64,000 bases of DNA from Halarcobacter sp. (GCF_963676935.1 NZ_OY781470.1:1522680-1586679); one strand, 5' to 3'; shown: positions 17,106-26,039, numbered from the stretch's first letter. Notes: generated from the letters alone by a model not told the origin. Program-made: numbers and translations.

Positions 17106-17960
17106 TTAAATCATTTCATCTATTATTTGGAATTTTTTTAAATACTCGGCGTAATCTTTTTTAGTGTTTTTATATACTCTTTGTAAAGAGTAATATAAAC
17201 AGGCATATAAAAGATATTCTTTAAAGCTTTCTTTTTTTATTTGTAATTTTGAATATTTATTATAAGTGTTTAATATTAGTTCATAAAAACTTTTATTGAA
17301 TCTGTAATCCTTGAAACACCAACTTATTACTACAACAGCTATATCAAAATTTATATTACCAAAACATGACTGTGTAAAATCATATACACCACTTAATTTT
17401 TTATCTATAAACTTTACATTGTCAGGGAAAAGGTCTCCATGTATTAATGCATTTGCTTTTAAATCTATATCTTTTACTTTTTGATACTTTTGTTTTATTT
17501 CTTCTCTTATCTTACAATCAGATAAAGAATAAAGCATCTTTTCAAAATTTTGTTTTGAGTAAACATCATTTTTGCTAACTTCAATCTCTTTTATAGAGTG
17601 CAAGCTTACTAAAAAAAGTGTTATTTGTTTGAGATGATTTTTAGTAATACTCTTTATTACATCCCCTTCAATATACGAAAAAAGTGTTATTGGTCTGTTG
17701 TTATATAGATTTATTTTCTTTGAAAGTACATTTGGGACATTTAAACTTTTTATCGCTTTTAAAATCTTGATTTGATTTTCTATATCTTTAACAGATGAAT
17801 CTTCATATAGTTTAAACACATATTTTTTACTTTTTGACGTTCCAATATATGTAGTATCACTAATACCAGTTGAGGTCTCTTTTATCGCATTAAAACTTAC
17901 TCTTGTATCTTTTATTAAACAATTTATCTCTTTTAATGTAAGCTTTGTTAAAACACCCAA
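17106..17960 (-). CDS. Choline/homoserine-kinase-like phosphotransferase in the cobamide operon (candidate amino-alcohol or threonine kinase)
   Basis: A 284-aa aminoglycoside-phosphotransferase-fold kinase. The catalytic loop is LIHGDLFPDNVKF (His-Gly-Asp...Asn) near residues 173-185 and the metal-binding Asp is in GVYDFTQSC. The nearest look-alike is type II homoserine kinase (ThrB2). It is the first gene of the operon that continues with bluB and cobT. The divergent operon encodes CobD, which needs L-threonine phosphate, and no PduX-type threonine kinase is in the window. It may therefore supply that phosphate; this is inference. The start is TTG at 17960 with AAGG nine bases before it; no in-frame ATG occurs until far inside the conserved domain. 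Confidence 0.75.
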   Translation of the reverse strand: MGVLTKLTLKEINCLIKDTRVSFNAIKETSTGISDTTYIGTSKSKKYVFKLYEDSSVKDIENQIKILKAIKSLNVPNVLSKKINLYNNRPITLFSYIEGDVIKSITKNHLKQITLFLVSLHSIKEIEVSKNDVYSKQNFEKMLYSLSDCKIREEIKQKYQKVKDIDLKANALIHGDLFPDNVKFIDKKLSGVYDFTQSCFGNINFDIAVVVISWCFKDYRFNKSFYELILNTYNKYSKLQIKKESFKEYLLYACLYYSLQRVYKNTKKDYAEYLKKFQIIDEMI

Positions 17961-17986
17961 TAAGTTAAACCTTGATTTTTTATATT

Positions 17987-17992
17987 ATTATA
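17987..17992 (-). promoter_or_regulatory. Probable -10 element of the leftward cobamide operon
   Basis: TATAAT on the minus strand lies 26 bp before the TTG start of the kinase-like gene. It faces a rightward TATAAT at 18045-18050. The two promoters share a 124-bp divergent control region without a B12-riboswitch core. Confidence 0.5.
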
Positions 17993-18044
17993 TCAAAGCA
18001 AGTTATATAGCTTTGTTAAAAGCAACAACTAGGGCAAGATTAAT

Positions 18045-18050
18045 TATAAT
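18045..18050 (+). promoter_or_regulatory. Probable -10 element of the rightward cobamide operon
   Basis: TATAAT lies 34 bp before the phosphoesterase start at 18085, in the divergent gap between the two cobamide operons. Confidence 0.5.
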
Positions 18051-18084
18051 TTCATTAAAAAATAAAATAAAGGTCAATACAAAT

Positions 18085-18837
18085 ATGCAAATAGCGATTT
18101 TATCTGATATTCATTCAAATGTTTATGCGCTACGAGAAGTTATAAAAGATATTAGAAATAGAGATATTGAAGTGGTTTTAAACCTTGGAAATATGTTTTA
18201 TGGACCAATAGAGCCAAGAGCAACCTATGAACTAATAAGAGAGAATAAATTTATAAACATCTGTGGGAATCAAGATAGAGAGATACTTGAAGCAAGTTTA
18301 GACCAATTAGAAAACAATCCTACGTTAAAATACGTATATGAAGATTTGGGGGAAGAGGTTTTATACTGGATCCAAGATTTACAATTTGAAAAGATAATTG
18401 GTGGCACATACTATATGGTTCATGGAACTTATTTTGATGATACACAATATCTATTAGAAGATATCTCATTGGGTGAAGTTAAACTAAGAAGTGATGAAGA
18501 GATTATAAAACTAACAGATGATATAAAAACACCTTTTATCTTTTGTGGACACTCACACCTACCAAGAGTTCATAAACTAAACTCAGGACAAATTGTAATA
18601 AACCCTGGTTCAGTTGGACTGCAAGCATATGAAGATGAACTTCCAACTAAACATAAAATAGAAAACCATACCCCTGATGCTGCATATACTATTTTAACAG
18701 TTGAAGAGAATCAATATAGTATTGAACAAGTAAGAGTTGCTTATGACTTTGAAAAAGCAGCAAAAAAAGCAGAAGAGAGGGGAAGAGAAGATTGGGCATA
18801 TGCTTTAAGAGAAGGGAAAGTTATAAATAAAAAATGA
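18085..18837 (+). CDS. Metallophosphoesterase (YfcE/MJ0936-like)
   Basis: A 250-aa calcineurin-like phosphoesterase. Metal-binding motifs are in order: ILSDIHSN, LGNMFYGP (where GD is more usual), CGNQDREI, VHGTYF and CGHSHLP. The gene for a methyltransferase overlaps its stop by four bases (ATGA), then cobD and cbiB follow. It could therefore be a phosphatase acting in cobamide assembly, or simply a cyclic-nucleotide or nucleotide phosphatase carried in the operon. I use the ATG at 18085, where the MQIAILSDIHSN opening begins the fold; a TTG further upstream adds a non-homologous tail. AAAGG lies 11 bases ahead. Confidence 0.85.
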   Translation: MQIAILSDIHSNVYALREVIKDIRNRDIEVVLNLGNMFYGPIEPRATYELIRENKFINICGNQDREILEASLDQLENNPTLKYVYEDLGEEVLYWIQDLQFEKIIGGTYYMVHGTYFDDTQYLLEDISLGEVKLRSDEEIIKLTDDIKTPFIFCGHSHLPRVHKLNSGQIVINPGSVGLQAYEDELPTKHKIENHTPDAAYTILTVEENQYSIEQVRVAYDFEKAAKKAEERGREDWAYALREGKVINKK

Positions 18838-19631
18838 ATGACATAATAGAAAATACATTTGATGATGTGGCAGAAGATTATGATATAAATGAATATTTTT
18901 TAATTACAGCAGAAAAAATGCTCCAAGATATATCCTATAAAGATAATCTAAATATTCTTGATTTATCATGTGGTACGGGACACACAACATTACTATTAGC
19001 ACAGAAATTTAGAAATTCATCTATTACAGCAATTGACATTTCTGCTTCAATGATTGAAGTTGCAAGTAAAAAAGCAAAAGAAAATAAATTTGATAATATT
19101 ACTTTTAAAAAAGAAGATGTAACAAAACTTGATTTTGAAAAAAACACCTTTGATATAATAACTTGTGGTTTTGGCTTATTTTTTTATCCAAGCATGGAAA
19201 ATTGTTTTAAAAATTTTATGGAAATATTGAAAACGGATGGAACATTTATATTTTCATCTTTTAGCAAAGAAGCTTTTACTCCTTATGGAACAATATTTGA
19301 AAAAACTTTAGAAAAAGATTTTAATTTAGAATATCCAAAAGGTGGCAATAATTTTTTAGAAACAAAAGAAGAGATTGAAGAATTAATCTTTAGTATAGAT
19401 AGTTTAAAATATGAAACAAAAAAAATATCTATATCAAAAAATATTACCCTAAACCAATGGTGGGAAATATTGAATTCAGCAGGATATAAAGGGATGTTAA
19501 ACCAATTATCAAATAAAGATTTAATCAAATTCAAAGAAGAGCATCTAAAAGAGATTTCAGTGCATTGCAAAGAGAAAAAGATTCTTTTACAAACAAATAC
19601 CTTGATTACAAAAGTACAAAAAGATATATAA
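18834..19631 (+). CDS. Class I SAM-dependent methyltransferase
   Basis: A 265-residue protein with the Rossmann-like methyltransferase fold: SAM-binding motif I ILDLSCGTGHTT near residues 39-50, acidic motif II ITAIDISASMIEVA, and motif post-II/IV in FDIITCGFGLFF. It resembles the UbiE/BioC style of small-molecule methyltransferase; the substrate is unknown. Its start overlaps the phosphoesterase stop by four bases and cobD begins immediately after its own stop. It is therefore translated with cobamide genes, although no known late cobamide step needs a methylation. A role in the pathway or in methionine/B12 metabolism is speculative. Confidence 0.8.
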   Translation: MNDIIENTFDDVAEDYDINEYFLITAEKMLQDISYKDNLNILDLSCGTGHTTLLLAQKFRNSSITAIDISASMIEVASKKAKENKFDNITFKKEDVTKLDFEKNTFDIITCGFGLFFYPSMENCFKNFMEILKTDGTFIFSSFSKEAFTPYGTIFEKTLEKDFNLEYPKGGNNFLETKEEIEELIFSIDSLKYETKKISISKNITLNQWWEILNSAGYKGMLNQLSNKDLIKFKEEHLKEISVHCKEKKILLQTNTLITKVQKDI

Positions 19632-20636
19632 ATGAAAAAATTTGAACATGGAGGGGATATAAACTCTTTTGCAAAAGAGTTAAAATGTGAAGTTGAACAA
19701 ATAATTGATTTATCTTCAAATATAAACTTCTTAAAACCAAAAACTAATATTCATAATCTTGATATCTCTTCTTATCCCAAATATGACCTGCTTTATGAAA
19801 GTATTTCAAACCATTATAATATAAAGAGATACAATATAGAGCTCTTTAATGGGGCAAGTTCAGCTATTTTCACTTTGTTTAAACATTTTGAACTACAAGA
19901 TTGTATTATATATTCTCCTGCATATTTAGAATACAAAAAGGCTGCAAAACTCTTTTCATATAAACTTCAAAAAATAAATAGATTTGAAAATTTAGAAAAA
20001 GAAGTTAAAAAAAACTCCCTTGTAGTTTTTGTAAATCCTTCAACGCCTGATGGGAAATATTATAAGCTAGAGAGACTAATGAGATATTGGTTTAAACAAA
20101 ACTGTACAATCTTAATAGATGAAAGCTTTTTAGAGTTTACAAATAAAAAATCAATAACAAAATATATAAATGAATATGACAAACTATATATTCTAAAATC
20201 TATGACTAAGTTTTATTCATGTGCGGGAGTTAGAGTTGGCACTATAATATCTTCCAAAAACAATATAAAAAAGTTAAAAGAAAAAGAGCCTTTATGGAAA
20301 CTTTCTACATATGATATGAATTATATAATTGAAGTTTTAAAAGATACAAAATTCACTAAAAAAACTATCAAAAAAACCAATAAAAATAAAGCCTATTTAC
20401 AAGAGATTTTATCTTCATATAACTTCATAGAAAAAGTGTATAAAAGTGATGCAAATTTTTTACTTTTGAAGTTAAAAAATATTGATAGTAAAACTTTACA
20501 AAATCATCTAAAAAAATATAAAATCATGGTAAGAGATTGTTCAAATTTTGATTTTTTAGATTCTTCTTTTGTAAGGATTGCTGTTAAAAACGAAGACTCA
20601 ATTAAAGCTTTAAAATATGCTTTGGATAGGATTTAA
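19632..20636 (+). CDS. cobD: Threonine-phosphate decarboxylase CobD (PLP-dependent)
   Basis: A 334-aa fold-type-I PLP enzyme. The opening FEHGGDINSFAKEL is typical of CobD rather than of its relative histidinol-phosphate aminotransferase HisC. Further motifs are LSSNINFLKP, ELFNGASSAIF, IDESFLEF and the PLP-lysine segment LKSMTKFYSCAGVRVG. CobD turns L-threonine O-3-phosphate into (R)-1-amino-2-propanol phosphate, the linker used by CbiB. It is followed after two bases by cbiB, as is common. Confidence 0.9.
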   Translation: MKKFEHGGDINSFAKELKCEVEQIIDLSSNINFLKPKTNIHNLDISSYPKYDLLYESISNHYNIKRYNIELFNGASSAIFTLFKHFELQDCIIYSPAYLEYKKAAKLFSYKLQKINRFENLEKEVKKNSLVVFVNPSTPDGKYYKLERLMRYWFKQNCTILIDESFLEFTNKKSITKYINEYDKLYILKSMTKFYSCAGVRVGTIISSKNNIKKLKEKEPLWKLSTYDMNYIIEVLKDTKFTKKTIKKTNKNKAYLQEILSSYNFIEKVYKSDANFLLLKLKNIDSKTLQNHLKKYKIMVRDCSNFDFLDSSFVRIAVKNEDSIKALKYALDRI

Positions 20637-20638
20637 AA

Positions 20639-21526
20639 TTGTATTTTTCTCTTGCTTTAATTGCTTATATCATAGACTATTTTTTTGCAGAATTTGAGAA
20701 AATAAAGTATCTAAAACATCCAATAATATATATGGGAAACTACATAAAATGGTTTGAAAACAGATTCTATTTGGATAATGTTTTTAGGGGTTTTATACTT
20801 ACACTAAGTTTGCTTTGTATAGTGTTTACTATTACTTTAGCTTTAACATATGTGGATAATATATTTTTTCAAGGTTTTCTTTGTTCTTTTGCTATCTCAT
20901 CAAATATGCTTTATAAAAGTGTACAAAATGTAATACAATCAGATAATCCAAAATATGCAATTTCAATGCTAGTAAGTCGTGATACAAAAGATATGAATGA
21001 CAGGGATATAAATAAAGCAGCTATAGAAACTTATGCAGAAAATTTAAGTGATGGTGTTATCGCTCCACTTTTTTATATGATATGTTTTGGTCTTGTTGGA
21101 GCCTTTATTTATAAAGCAATAAATACTTTAGATTCTATGGTTGGATATAGAAATAAAAGATATGAAAAGTTTGGAAAATTTTCTGCAAAACTTGATGATG
21201 TAGCAAACTTTTTACCAGCTAGAATAACAGCACTTTTAATTGCCCTACTTTTCTTTTCAAAAAAAGCTTTTTTACAGTTTCAGAAATATGGTAAAAAACA
21301 TGAAAGTTTAAATGCAGGATTACCAATATCGGCTATGGCTTTAGCTATAAATATAAAACTTGGAGGTCCTACATCTTATTTTGGTAGAGTAAAACAAAAA
21401 CCCTACTTCGGAGATGAAAAAAAAGAGATAAAAAAAGAGGATGTAAAAAATGCTTTGAGTATAAAACTAAAACTAGATATATTTATTATAACAATTTTAT
21501 CTATTCTTACTATTTCTTTTTATTAG
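20639..21526 (+). CDS. cbiB: Adenosylcobinamide-phosphate synthase CbiB
   Basis: A 295-aa polytopic membrane protein that attaches aminopropanol (phosphate) to cobyric acid. Motifs include IMGNYIKWFENRFY, the acidic-rich IETYAENLSDGVIAPLFY near 134-151, NTLDSMVGYRNKRYEKFG, and the C-terminal GGPTSYFGRVKQKPYFGD. The start is a TTG at 20639, seven bases after AGGA; there is no nearby ATG. Its 3' end overlaps the convergent btuC-like gene by 30 bases. Confidence 0.92.
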   Translation: MYFSLALIAYIIDYFFAEFEKIKYLKHPIIYMGNYIKWFENRFYLDNVFRGFILTLSLLCIVFTITLALTYVDNIFFQGFLCSFAISSNMLYKSVQNVIQSDNPKYAISMLVSRDTKDMNDRDINKAAIETYAENLSDGVIAPLFYMICFGLVGAFIYKAINTLDSMVGYRNKRYEKFGKFSAKLDDVANFLPARITALLIALLFFSKKAFLQFQKYGKKHESLNAGLPISAMALAINIKLGGPTSYFGRVKQKPYFGDEKKEIKKEDVKNALSIKLKLDIFIITILSILTISFY

Positions 21527-22459
21527 TAAATATACAAAAAATGGTGCTCCAATAAATGAAGTTACTACTCCAATAGGCATACTAGAAGCTGTATTTAGAT
21601 TTCTAGCTATTAAATCTGAGATTACTAAAAATACTCCTCCATAGAAAAATACAGGGAATATAAGCCTATGTGCACTCTTTTTATAAATAAGTCTTATTGT
21701 ATGAGGTATTATAAGTCCTATAAAGCCAATAGGTCCAACAAAACTAATACTAATACCTACAGCAATAGATACAAGTATTAAAAGAGTTAGATTAACTCTA
21801 TTTACATTTATACCTTTTAAAAATGCCATATCATTTGATACTAAAAGAAGTTTTATCTCAGATTTAAATCTATAAACACAATATAAAAATAAAACTGCAA
21901 TTATAGAAACTATAATAGGTGTGTTAAAACCTACAATATCTAAACTACCTAAAGTAAATCTAACAATTGTATAATTCTCTTGCAAAGTGCTTAAAAAGAA
22001 TACTAACATAAGTGCTGAAGAGTAAAAAAAAGATAAAGCAATACCAACAAGTAAAATTGAGTTTGTTGAAGCTAATAAAGAGTTTTTATTTATAATTCTT
22101 GAAATAAAATATAAAATCATAATAGTTATAAAAGAACCAACTATTCCTGAAATATATAAAGCAAAAGTTGGTAGGAATACTATTGATAAAGCAGTAAAAA
22201 GTGTAGTTCCACTTGCAATACCTAAAGTATATGGAGTAATCAATATATTTTTAAATATCGTCTGAAATATAAGTCCACTAAGACTTAAAATTGCACCAAC
22301 AAAAAAAGCTAAAACAATTCTAGGAACTCTTAAATCCCAAAATATCATATATGATGTAGTATTTGAATCAAAAATATCACCAAAAGATATACTATTCTCA
22401 CCAAAAAATGGAGATAAAACTATCAAAAATACTGATACTATATAAACAATATTTCTCAT
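21497..22459 (-). CDS. btuC: Corrinoid/iron-chelate ABC transporter permease (BtuC-like)
   Basis: A 320-aa permease of the FecCD/BtuC family with about nine to ten helices. Characteristic blocks are DLRVPRIVLAFFVGAILSLSG, FKNILITPYTLGIASGTTLF and VGPIGFIGLIIPHTIRL; the last contacts the ATPase. It is the fourth and last gene of the leftward btuB-btuF-btuD-btuC set. Substrate assignment to cobalamin or cobinamide rests on the adjoining cobamide genes; siderophore or haem uptake is the alternative for this family. Confidence 0.86.
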   Translation of the reverse strand: MRNIVYIVSVFLIVLSPFFGENSISFGDIFDSNTTSYMIFWDLRVPRIVLAFFVGAILSLSGLIFQTIFKNILITPYTLGIASGTTLFTALSIVFLPTFALYISGIVGSFITIMILYFISRIINKNSLLASTNSILLVGIALSFFYSSALMLVFFLSTLQENYTIVRFTLGSLDIVGFNTPIIVSIIAVLFLYCVYRFKSEIKLLLVSNDMAFLKGINVNRVNLTLLILVSIAVGISISFVGPIGFIGLIIPHTIRLIYKKSAHRLIFPVFFYGGVFLVISDLIARNLNTASSMPIGVVTSFIGAPFFVYLLIKRNSKNR

Positions 22460-23154
22460 AAGTTTACCACCAAATGATTATTTACTATTTTTAAAGAACT
22501 ATTATAAAACTTATCTAAATTCTCTTTTGAAAAAAACTCTTCTGAAGTTCCAAAAAATCTTACCTGTCCCTCTTTTAAATAAAGTATTTTATATTTTAAA
22601 TGAAAAGCCAAATCAAGATTATGTGTAATAATTATCTTTTGTTGTAAATATGGCATTTTAAAGAGTGTATAAACCTCTTTTACCCTTGATATATCCATAT
22701 TTGCTGTTAATTCATCAAAGATAGTTATTTTCGCATTATGAATCATACTAGAGGCAAGTAAAAGAAGCTTTTGCTCTCCGCTACTTAACTCTTTACAAGG
22801 TCTATTTTTTATCTCGTCTATACCAATCAATGATATAACTTCATCAATTTTATTTTTTTCTACTTTATCTATAAAACATAATTCTAAAAATTCATATACA
22901 GTAATATATTCATCAAAAATATCTAAATTAGAAGGTATATAGTTTATGTATTCAACTCTTTTTTTATCATCAAGTTTAGAAATATTTTTTTCAAAAAGAG
23001 TTACACTTTCATTTTTTATTATATAAGATAATACTTTCGATAAAGTGGACTTTCCGGCACCATTTTCACCAAGTATAATTAAATCTTCATCTTCTTTTAA
23101 TGAAAAACTTACATTATCTAAAATATGATTTGAATAATTATCTATACTTAACAT
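22456..23154 (-). CDS. btuD: Corrinoid/iron-chelate ABC transporter ATPase (BtuD-like)
   Basis: A 232-aa ABC ATPase. Walker A ILGENGAGKST is near residues 32-42, the signature is ELSSGEQKLLLLAS, Walker B is ITIFDELTANMD and the switch His is in IITHNLDLA. It pairs with the BtuC-like permease, whose start it overlaps by four bases. It also overlaps the end of the btuF-like gene by 17 bases, so the operon is tightly coupled. The catalytic Glu after Walker B is present (FDEL). Confidence 0.88.
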   Translation of the reverse strand: MLSIDNYSNHILDNVSFSLKEDEDLIILGENGAGKSTLSKVLSYIIKNESVTLFEKNISKLDDKKRVEYINYIPSNLDIFDEYITVYEFLELCFIDKVEKNKIDEVISLIGIDEIKNRPCKELSSGEQKLLLLASSMIHNAKITIFDELTANMDISRVKEVYTLFKMPYLQQKIIITHNLDLAFHLKYKILYLKEGQVRFFGTSEEFFSKENLDKFYNSSLKIVNNHLVVNL

Positions 23155-23962
23155 CTTCTAATATCTTTTTAAAATCTTGAATAAAATAGTTTACTCTATT
23201 ACTAGGAATTCCTGCATAATCTTTATCTATCACATAAATATTCCCACTTTTACTTGCATTTATAGGTAACTTATTCCACGAACTTTTTAGTTGCTCCTTT
23301 GTTAAGTTTTGAGATTGCATAAAAGGTGCCAATAAAATTACTATATCAGGATTCATATTTATGATTTTTTCTACATTTACTACAGGTTGGCTTTTTGATT
23401 CAGATTGATAAGCATTTTTATTTCCTGAATAAGTTATTATATCATTAAAATACAAATTATTTCCAGATATATATATTGATCTGTTTAAGTCAAGTCTAGG
23501 ACTTATCACAATCATAATTTTTTTATTTGTTATAATATTTTTTAGGCTATCAAGATTTGTATTAATCTCTTTAATTATATTTTTTGCCCTATTTTGCTTA
23601 TTTAAAATATTACCGATTTTCATTATTGTATTTTGGATAGATTCTAAATTATCTGTTTTAAAACTATAATAATTTAGATTTAAACTCTCTAAGTTTTTTA
23701 ACAACTTTTCATCATAATTTTGTGCAAAAACTAAAGTGGGTTTAGATAAAAGTATTTTTTCCAATGAAATAGTTGAATAACCACCAACTTTTAATATTTT
23801 TTTTGATTCTTCTGGATAATCACTATGTAAAGTATTGGCAACAATATCTTTACCACTTCCTAATGCAAATACTATCTCATTTAATGAAGGGGAGAGAGCT
23901 ACAATTCTCTCTTCCCCTATTAAATTAGAAATTAAAACTAATATAAATAAAAACTTTTTCAT
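23138..23962 (-). CDS. btuF: Periplasmic corrinoid/iron-chelate binding protein (BtuF-like)
   Basis: A 274-aa class III substrate-binding protein. A signal peptide covers about residues 1-16 (MKKFLFILVLISNLIG). Typical blocks are RIVALSPSLNEIVFALGSG, VGGYSTISLEKILLSKPTLV and NMNPDIVILLAPF. It would deliver the corrinoid from the outer-membrane receptor to the BtuCD-like importer. There is no lipobox cysteine, so it is a soluble periplasmic protein. One base separates its start from the end of the receptor gene. Confidence 0.87.
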   Translation of the reverse strand: MKKFLFILVLISNLIGEERIVALSPSLNEIVFALGSGKDIVANTLHSDYPEESKKILKVGGYSTISLEKILLSKPTLVFAQNYDEKLLKNLESLNLNYYSFKTDNLESIQNTIMKIGNILNKQNRAKNIIKEINTNLDSLKNIITNKKIMIVISPRLDLNRSIYISGNNLYFNDIITYSGNKNAYQSESKSQPVVNVEKIINMNPDIVILLAPFMQSQNLTKEQLKSSWNKLPINASKSGNIYVIDKDYAGIPSNRVNYFIQDFKKILEDVKYR

Positions 23963-23963
23963 A

Positions 23964-25808
23964 TTAGAAACTATACTTTAATCCTACTGTAACACTTCTT
24001 GGACTTGATGCATATCCATCAACAACTTGATAATATTTGTCAAACATATTTTCTACTTTTAGAAAAGTAGTAACATCTTTTGTTAGTGTATAATTAGCAA
24101 CAGCATTCCATACTGTATATCTACCTGTTTGAGTACCTTTTTTATCTAATTGTTCAAATCTATCACCTATATATTCACCATTGATATTTAGATGTAAATC
24201 TTTAAATCCATAATAATCTAAACCAAATTTAAAATCATCTTTTGGTCTTCTTGCTAAATATTGATTATCTTTATTTTTAGCACTAAGTCTTGTATAACTT
24301 AAAGATAAAAGAAAATCATCTAAGAAATTTCTTTTATATGAGATTTCAACACCTTCAAACTTTGATGTACCATCTTGGTTAATATAAATTGCATCATTAT
24401 TAAAGTAATTTAATGGTGTTGGATCATACCAATCAATTAAATCATCAACTTTTTGATAAAAGTAAGTGAATTTAAAATCTTCATATTCAAAACCAATATC
24501 ATATGACTTACTTGTTTCAGGTTCTATATTAAAGTTAGTACTTCCCCATGGATTAATATTATTAATTAAAAGAGGTACACTATAAGAAGTTCCTGCATTT
24601 GCAAATAATGAGAAGTCTGAAGTTAAATTATATTTTGCTCCAACTTTTCCTGTTAATTTATTATCAAAATTGTCAAAAGCATCATATCTTAAAGACTCAG
24701 TTAAAATTAAATCTCCAAAACTATTGCTGTTTGTTGCATAAAAATATTTTGTTTTGTTAGATGCAAAGTTAGATGTTCTATCTGCTTTTGTATAATCCAT
24801 CTCATCTTTACCTGCACCCATTCCTAACAATAAGAAATCATTGTCAAAATAAGAGATAGTGTCGGATAATTCAACATTTGTAGTTTCATTATCTGTTAAT
24901 TTAACACCCCACGTTGTACCTTGTTGATCTCTTTTTGTTTTTGTTTTTTCTAAACTAAAAGAGATATTATGATTTTTATATTTTTGTTCAAAACCTAAAT
25001 TATAAATTTTAGTATTAGAATCATTTTTCATAAGAACATCATTTGTCCCACTACTATCATATGCTTTTAAAGAATCTATATCAACAACTGAAAAGTTTAA
25101 TTTTGCAGAATCATTAATATAGTAATTACCTTTTAAACTCAATGTAGTATTATCATATTCATCATTTTCTAAGACATCTAAATATTGATTTCTTATTGCT
25201 TGGGATGAAAAACTATCTGATTCAATTTTTTGAGCATCAAATTTTAAATCAAAGTCTTCATTTTTATATGATAGTTGTGTAGCAAATTTATGTGTATCAA
25301 AGCTTCCAACTTCTGTTGAAACAAAACCATGAAAGCCATCTTTTGCATCTTTTGTAATTATGTTTATTACACCTGCTGCTGCATCTGCACCCCAAATACC
25401 ACTTTGTGCACCTTTGATTACTTCAATTCTCTCAATATCAGTAACCATTAAACTTGAGATATCAGTACCACTGATACTTGAATGATCTTTAAATTTTACT
25501 CCATCAATTAAGATTAAAGTTCTATTATTACTTGACCCTCTTAAGTTCAAAGATACAGTACTTCCTATTCCACCATTACTTGTAAAAGTAATTCCTGGAA
25601 GAGAATTTAATGCATCAATAACTGAAGTAAAATGTCTTTCTTCAATATCTTGTCTTGTTATTACATCAACATTTGAAGTAATATCTTTTATTGATTGTTC
25701 AGACTTAGTTGCACTTACGATTGTGATAGTTGATAATTCTTGTGAAAAAAGATTTGTTGCTAATAGTAGTCCAGCAACTAGACTTGTAGTTATTTTTTTG
25801 TTTTCCAT
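23964..25808 (-). CDS. btuB: TonB-dependent outer-membrane receptor (BtuB-like)
   Basis: A 614-aa receptor. After a signal peptide (about 1-22) comes a TonB-box-like STITIVSAT. The plug domain follows, with NALNSLPGITFTSNGGIGS, LRGSSNNRTLILIDG and VIKGAQSGIWGADAAAGVINI. The 22-stranded barrel ends in the usual C-terminal aromatic, YSF. At about 600 aa it has the compact size of BtuB-type receptors, smaller than most siderophore receptors. It heads the binding-protein/permease/ATPase genes. Upstream is a small leader ORF with its own strong ribosome site. Confidence 0.86.
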   Translation of the reverse strand: MENKKITTSLVAGLLLATNLFSQELSTITIVSATKSEQSIKDITSNVDVITRQDIEERHFTSVIDALNSLPGITFTSNGGIGSTVSLNLRGSSNNRTLILIDGVKFKDHSSISGTDISSLMVTDIERIEVIKGAQSGIWGADAAAGVINIITKDAKDGFHGFVSTEVGSFDTHKFATQLSYKNEDFDLKFDAQKIESDSFSSQAIRNQYLDVLENDEYDNTTLSLKGNYYINDSAKLNFSVVDIDSLKAYDSSGTNDVLMKNDSNTKIYNLGFEQKYKNHNISFSLEKTKTKRDQQGTTWGVKLTDNETTNVELSDTISYFDNDFLLLGMGAGKDEMDYTKADRTSNFASNKTKYFYATNSNSFGDLILTESLRYDAFDNFDNKLTGKVGAKYNLTSDFSLFANAGTSYSVPLLINNINPWGSTNFNIEPETSKSYDIGFEYEDFKFTYFYQKVDDLIDWYDPTPLNYFNNDAIYINQDGTSKFEGVEISYKRNFLDDFLLSLSYTRLSAKNKDNQYLARRPKDDFKFGLDYYGFKDLHLNINGEYIGDRFEQLDKKGTQTGRYTVWNAVANYTLTKDVTTFLKVENMFDKYYQVVDGYASSPRSVTVGLKYSF

Positions 25809-25826
25809 GGGTTATTTGTCCTATTT

Positions 25827-26003
25827 TTATAAATTATTTGTTGAATATTGTTTAACTGGCTTTAATGCTTTAGATAATAAAAGCTTTGTAATTTTTGGTA
25901 AATTAGTACTAATTAGTGATGTGATTCTACTAAAATAAGAGTGTATCTTAATATTAGTTGTAGCTAAAAGAATACCAAAAAATGAAAAGTATTTTTTATT
26001 CAT
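25827..26003 (-). CDS. Unannotated small leader ORF upstream of btuB (58 aa)
   Basis: The minus strand has ATG at 26003, eight bases after a perfect AGGAGG (about as strong as any in the window), and a 58-codon frame ending in TAA 18 bp before the btuB start. The product begins MNKKYFSFFGILLATTN, a positively charged start with a hydrophobic run. This is like a short signal or membrane segment, followed by a Ser/Lys-rich tail. A -10 TATAAT at 26034-26039 is 31 bp ahead. It may be a real small protein or a leader whose translation controls btuB. Codons overlap a perfect 14-bp palindrome at 25901-25914. Confidence 0.6.
   Translation of the reverse strand: MNKKYFSFFGILLATTNIKIHSYFSRITSLISTNLPKITKLLLSKALKPVKQYSTNNL
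25901..25914. promoter_or_regulatory. Perfect 14-bp palindrome inside the btuB leader ORF
   Basis: AATTAGTACTAATT is self-complementary and lies about 95-105 bp before the btuB start, inside the 58-codon leader ORF. It could be an operator or part of an mRNA fold. Confidence 0.35.
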
Positions 26004-26033
26004 AAACTTATACCTCCTTTAAATTTTTTTTGT

Positions 26034-26039
26034 ATTATA
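26034..26039 (-). promoter_or_regulatory. Probable -10 element of the leader ORF-btuBFDC transcript
   Basis: TATAAT on the minus strand stands 31 bp upstream of the leader ORF start and 38 bp from the end of the upstream TauE/SafE gene. It is the only good -10 match in the gap. Confidence 0.5.

Noticed and set aside
17961-18084. Cobalamin riboswitch in the divergent cobamide promoter region.
   Set aside because: The 124-bp gap is too short for two and has no B12-box-like GC-rich core; a covariance scan would be decisive.
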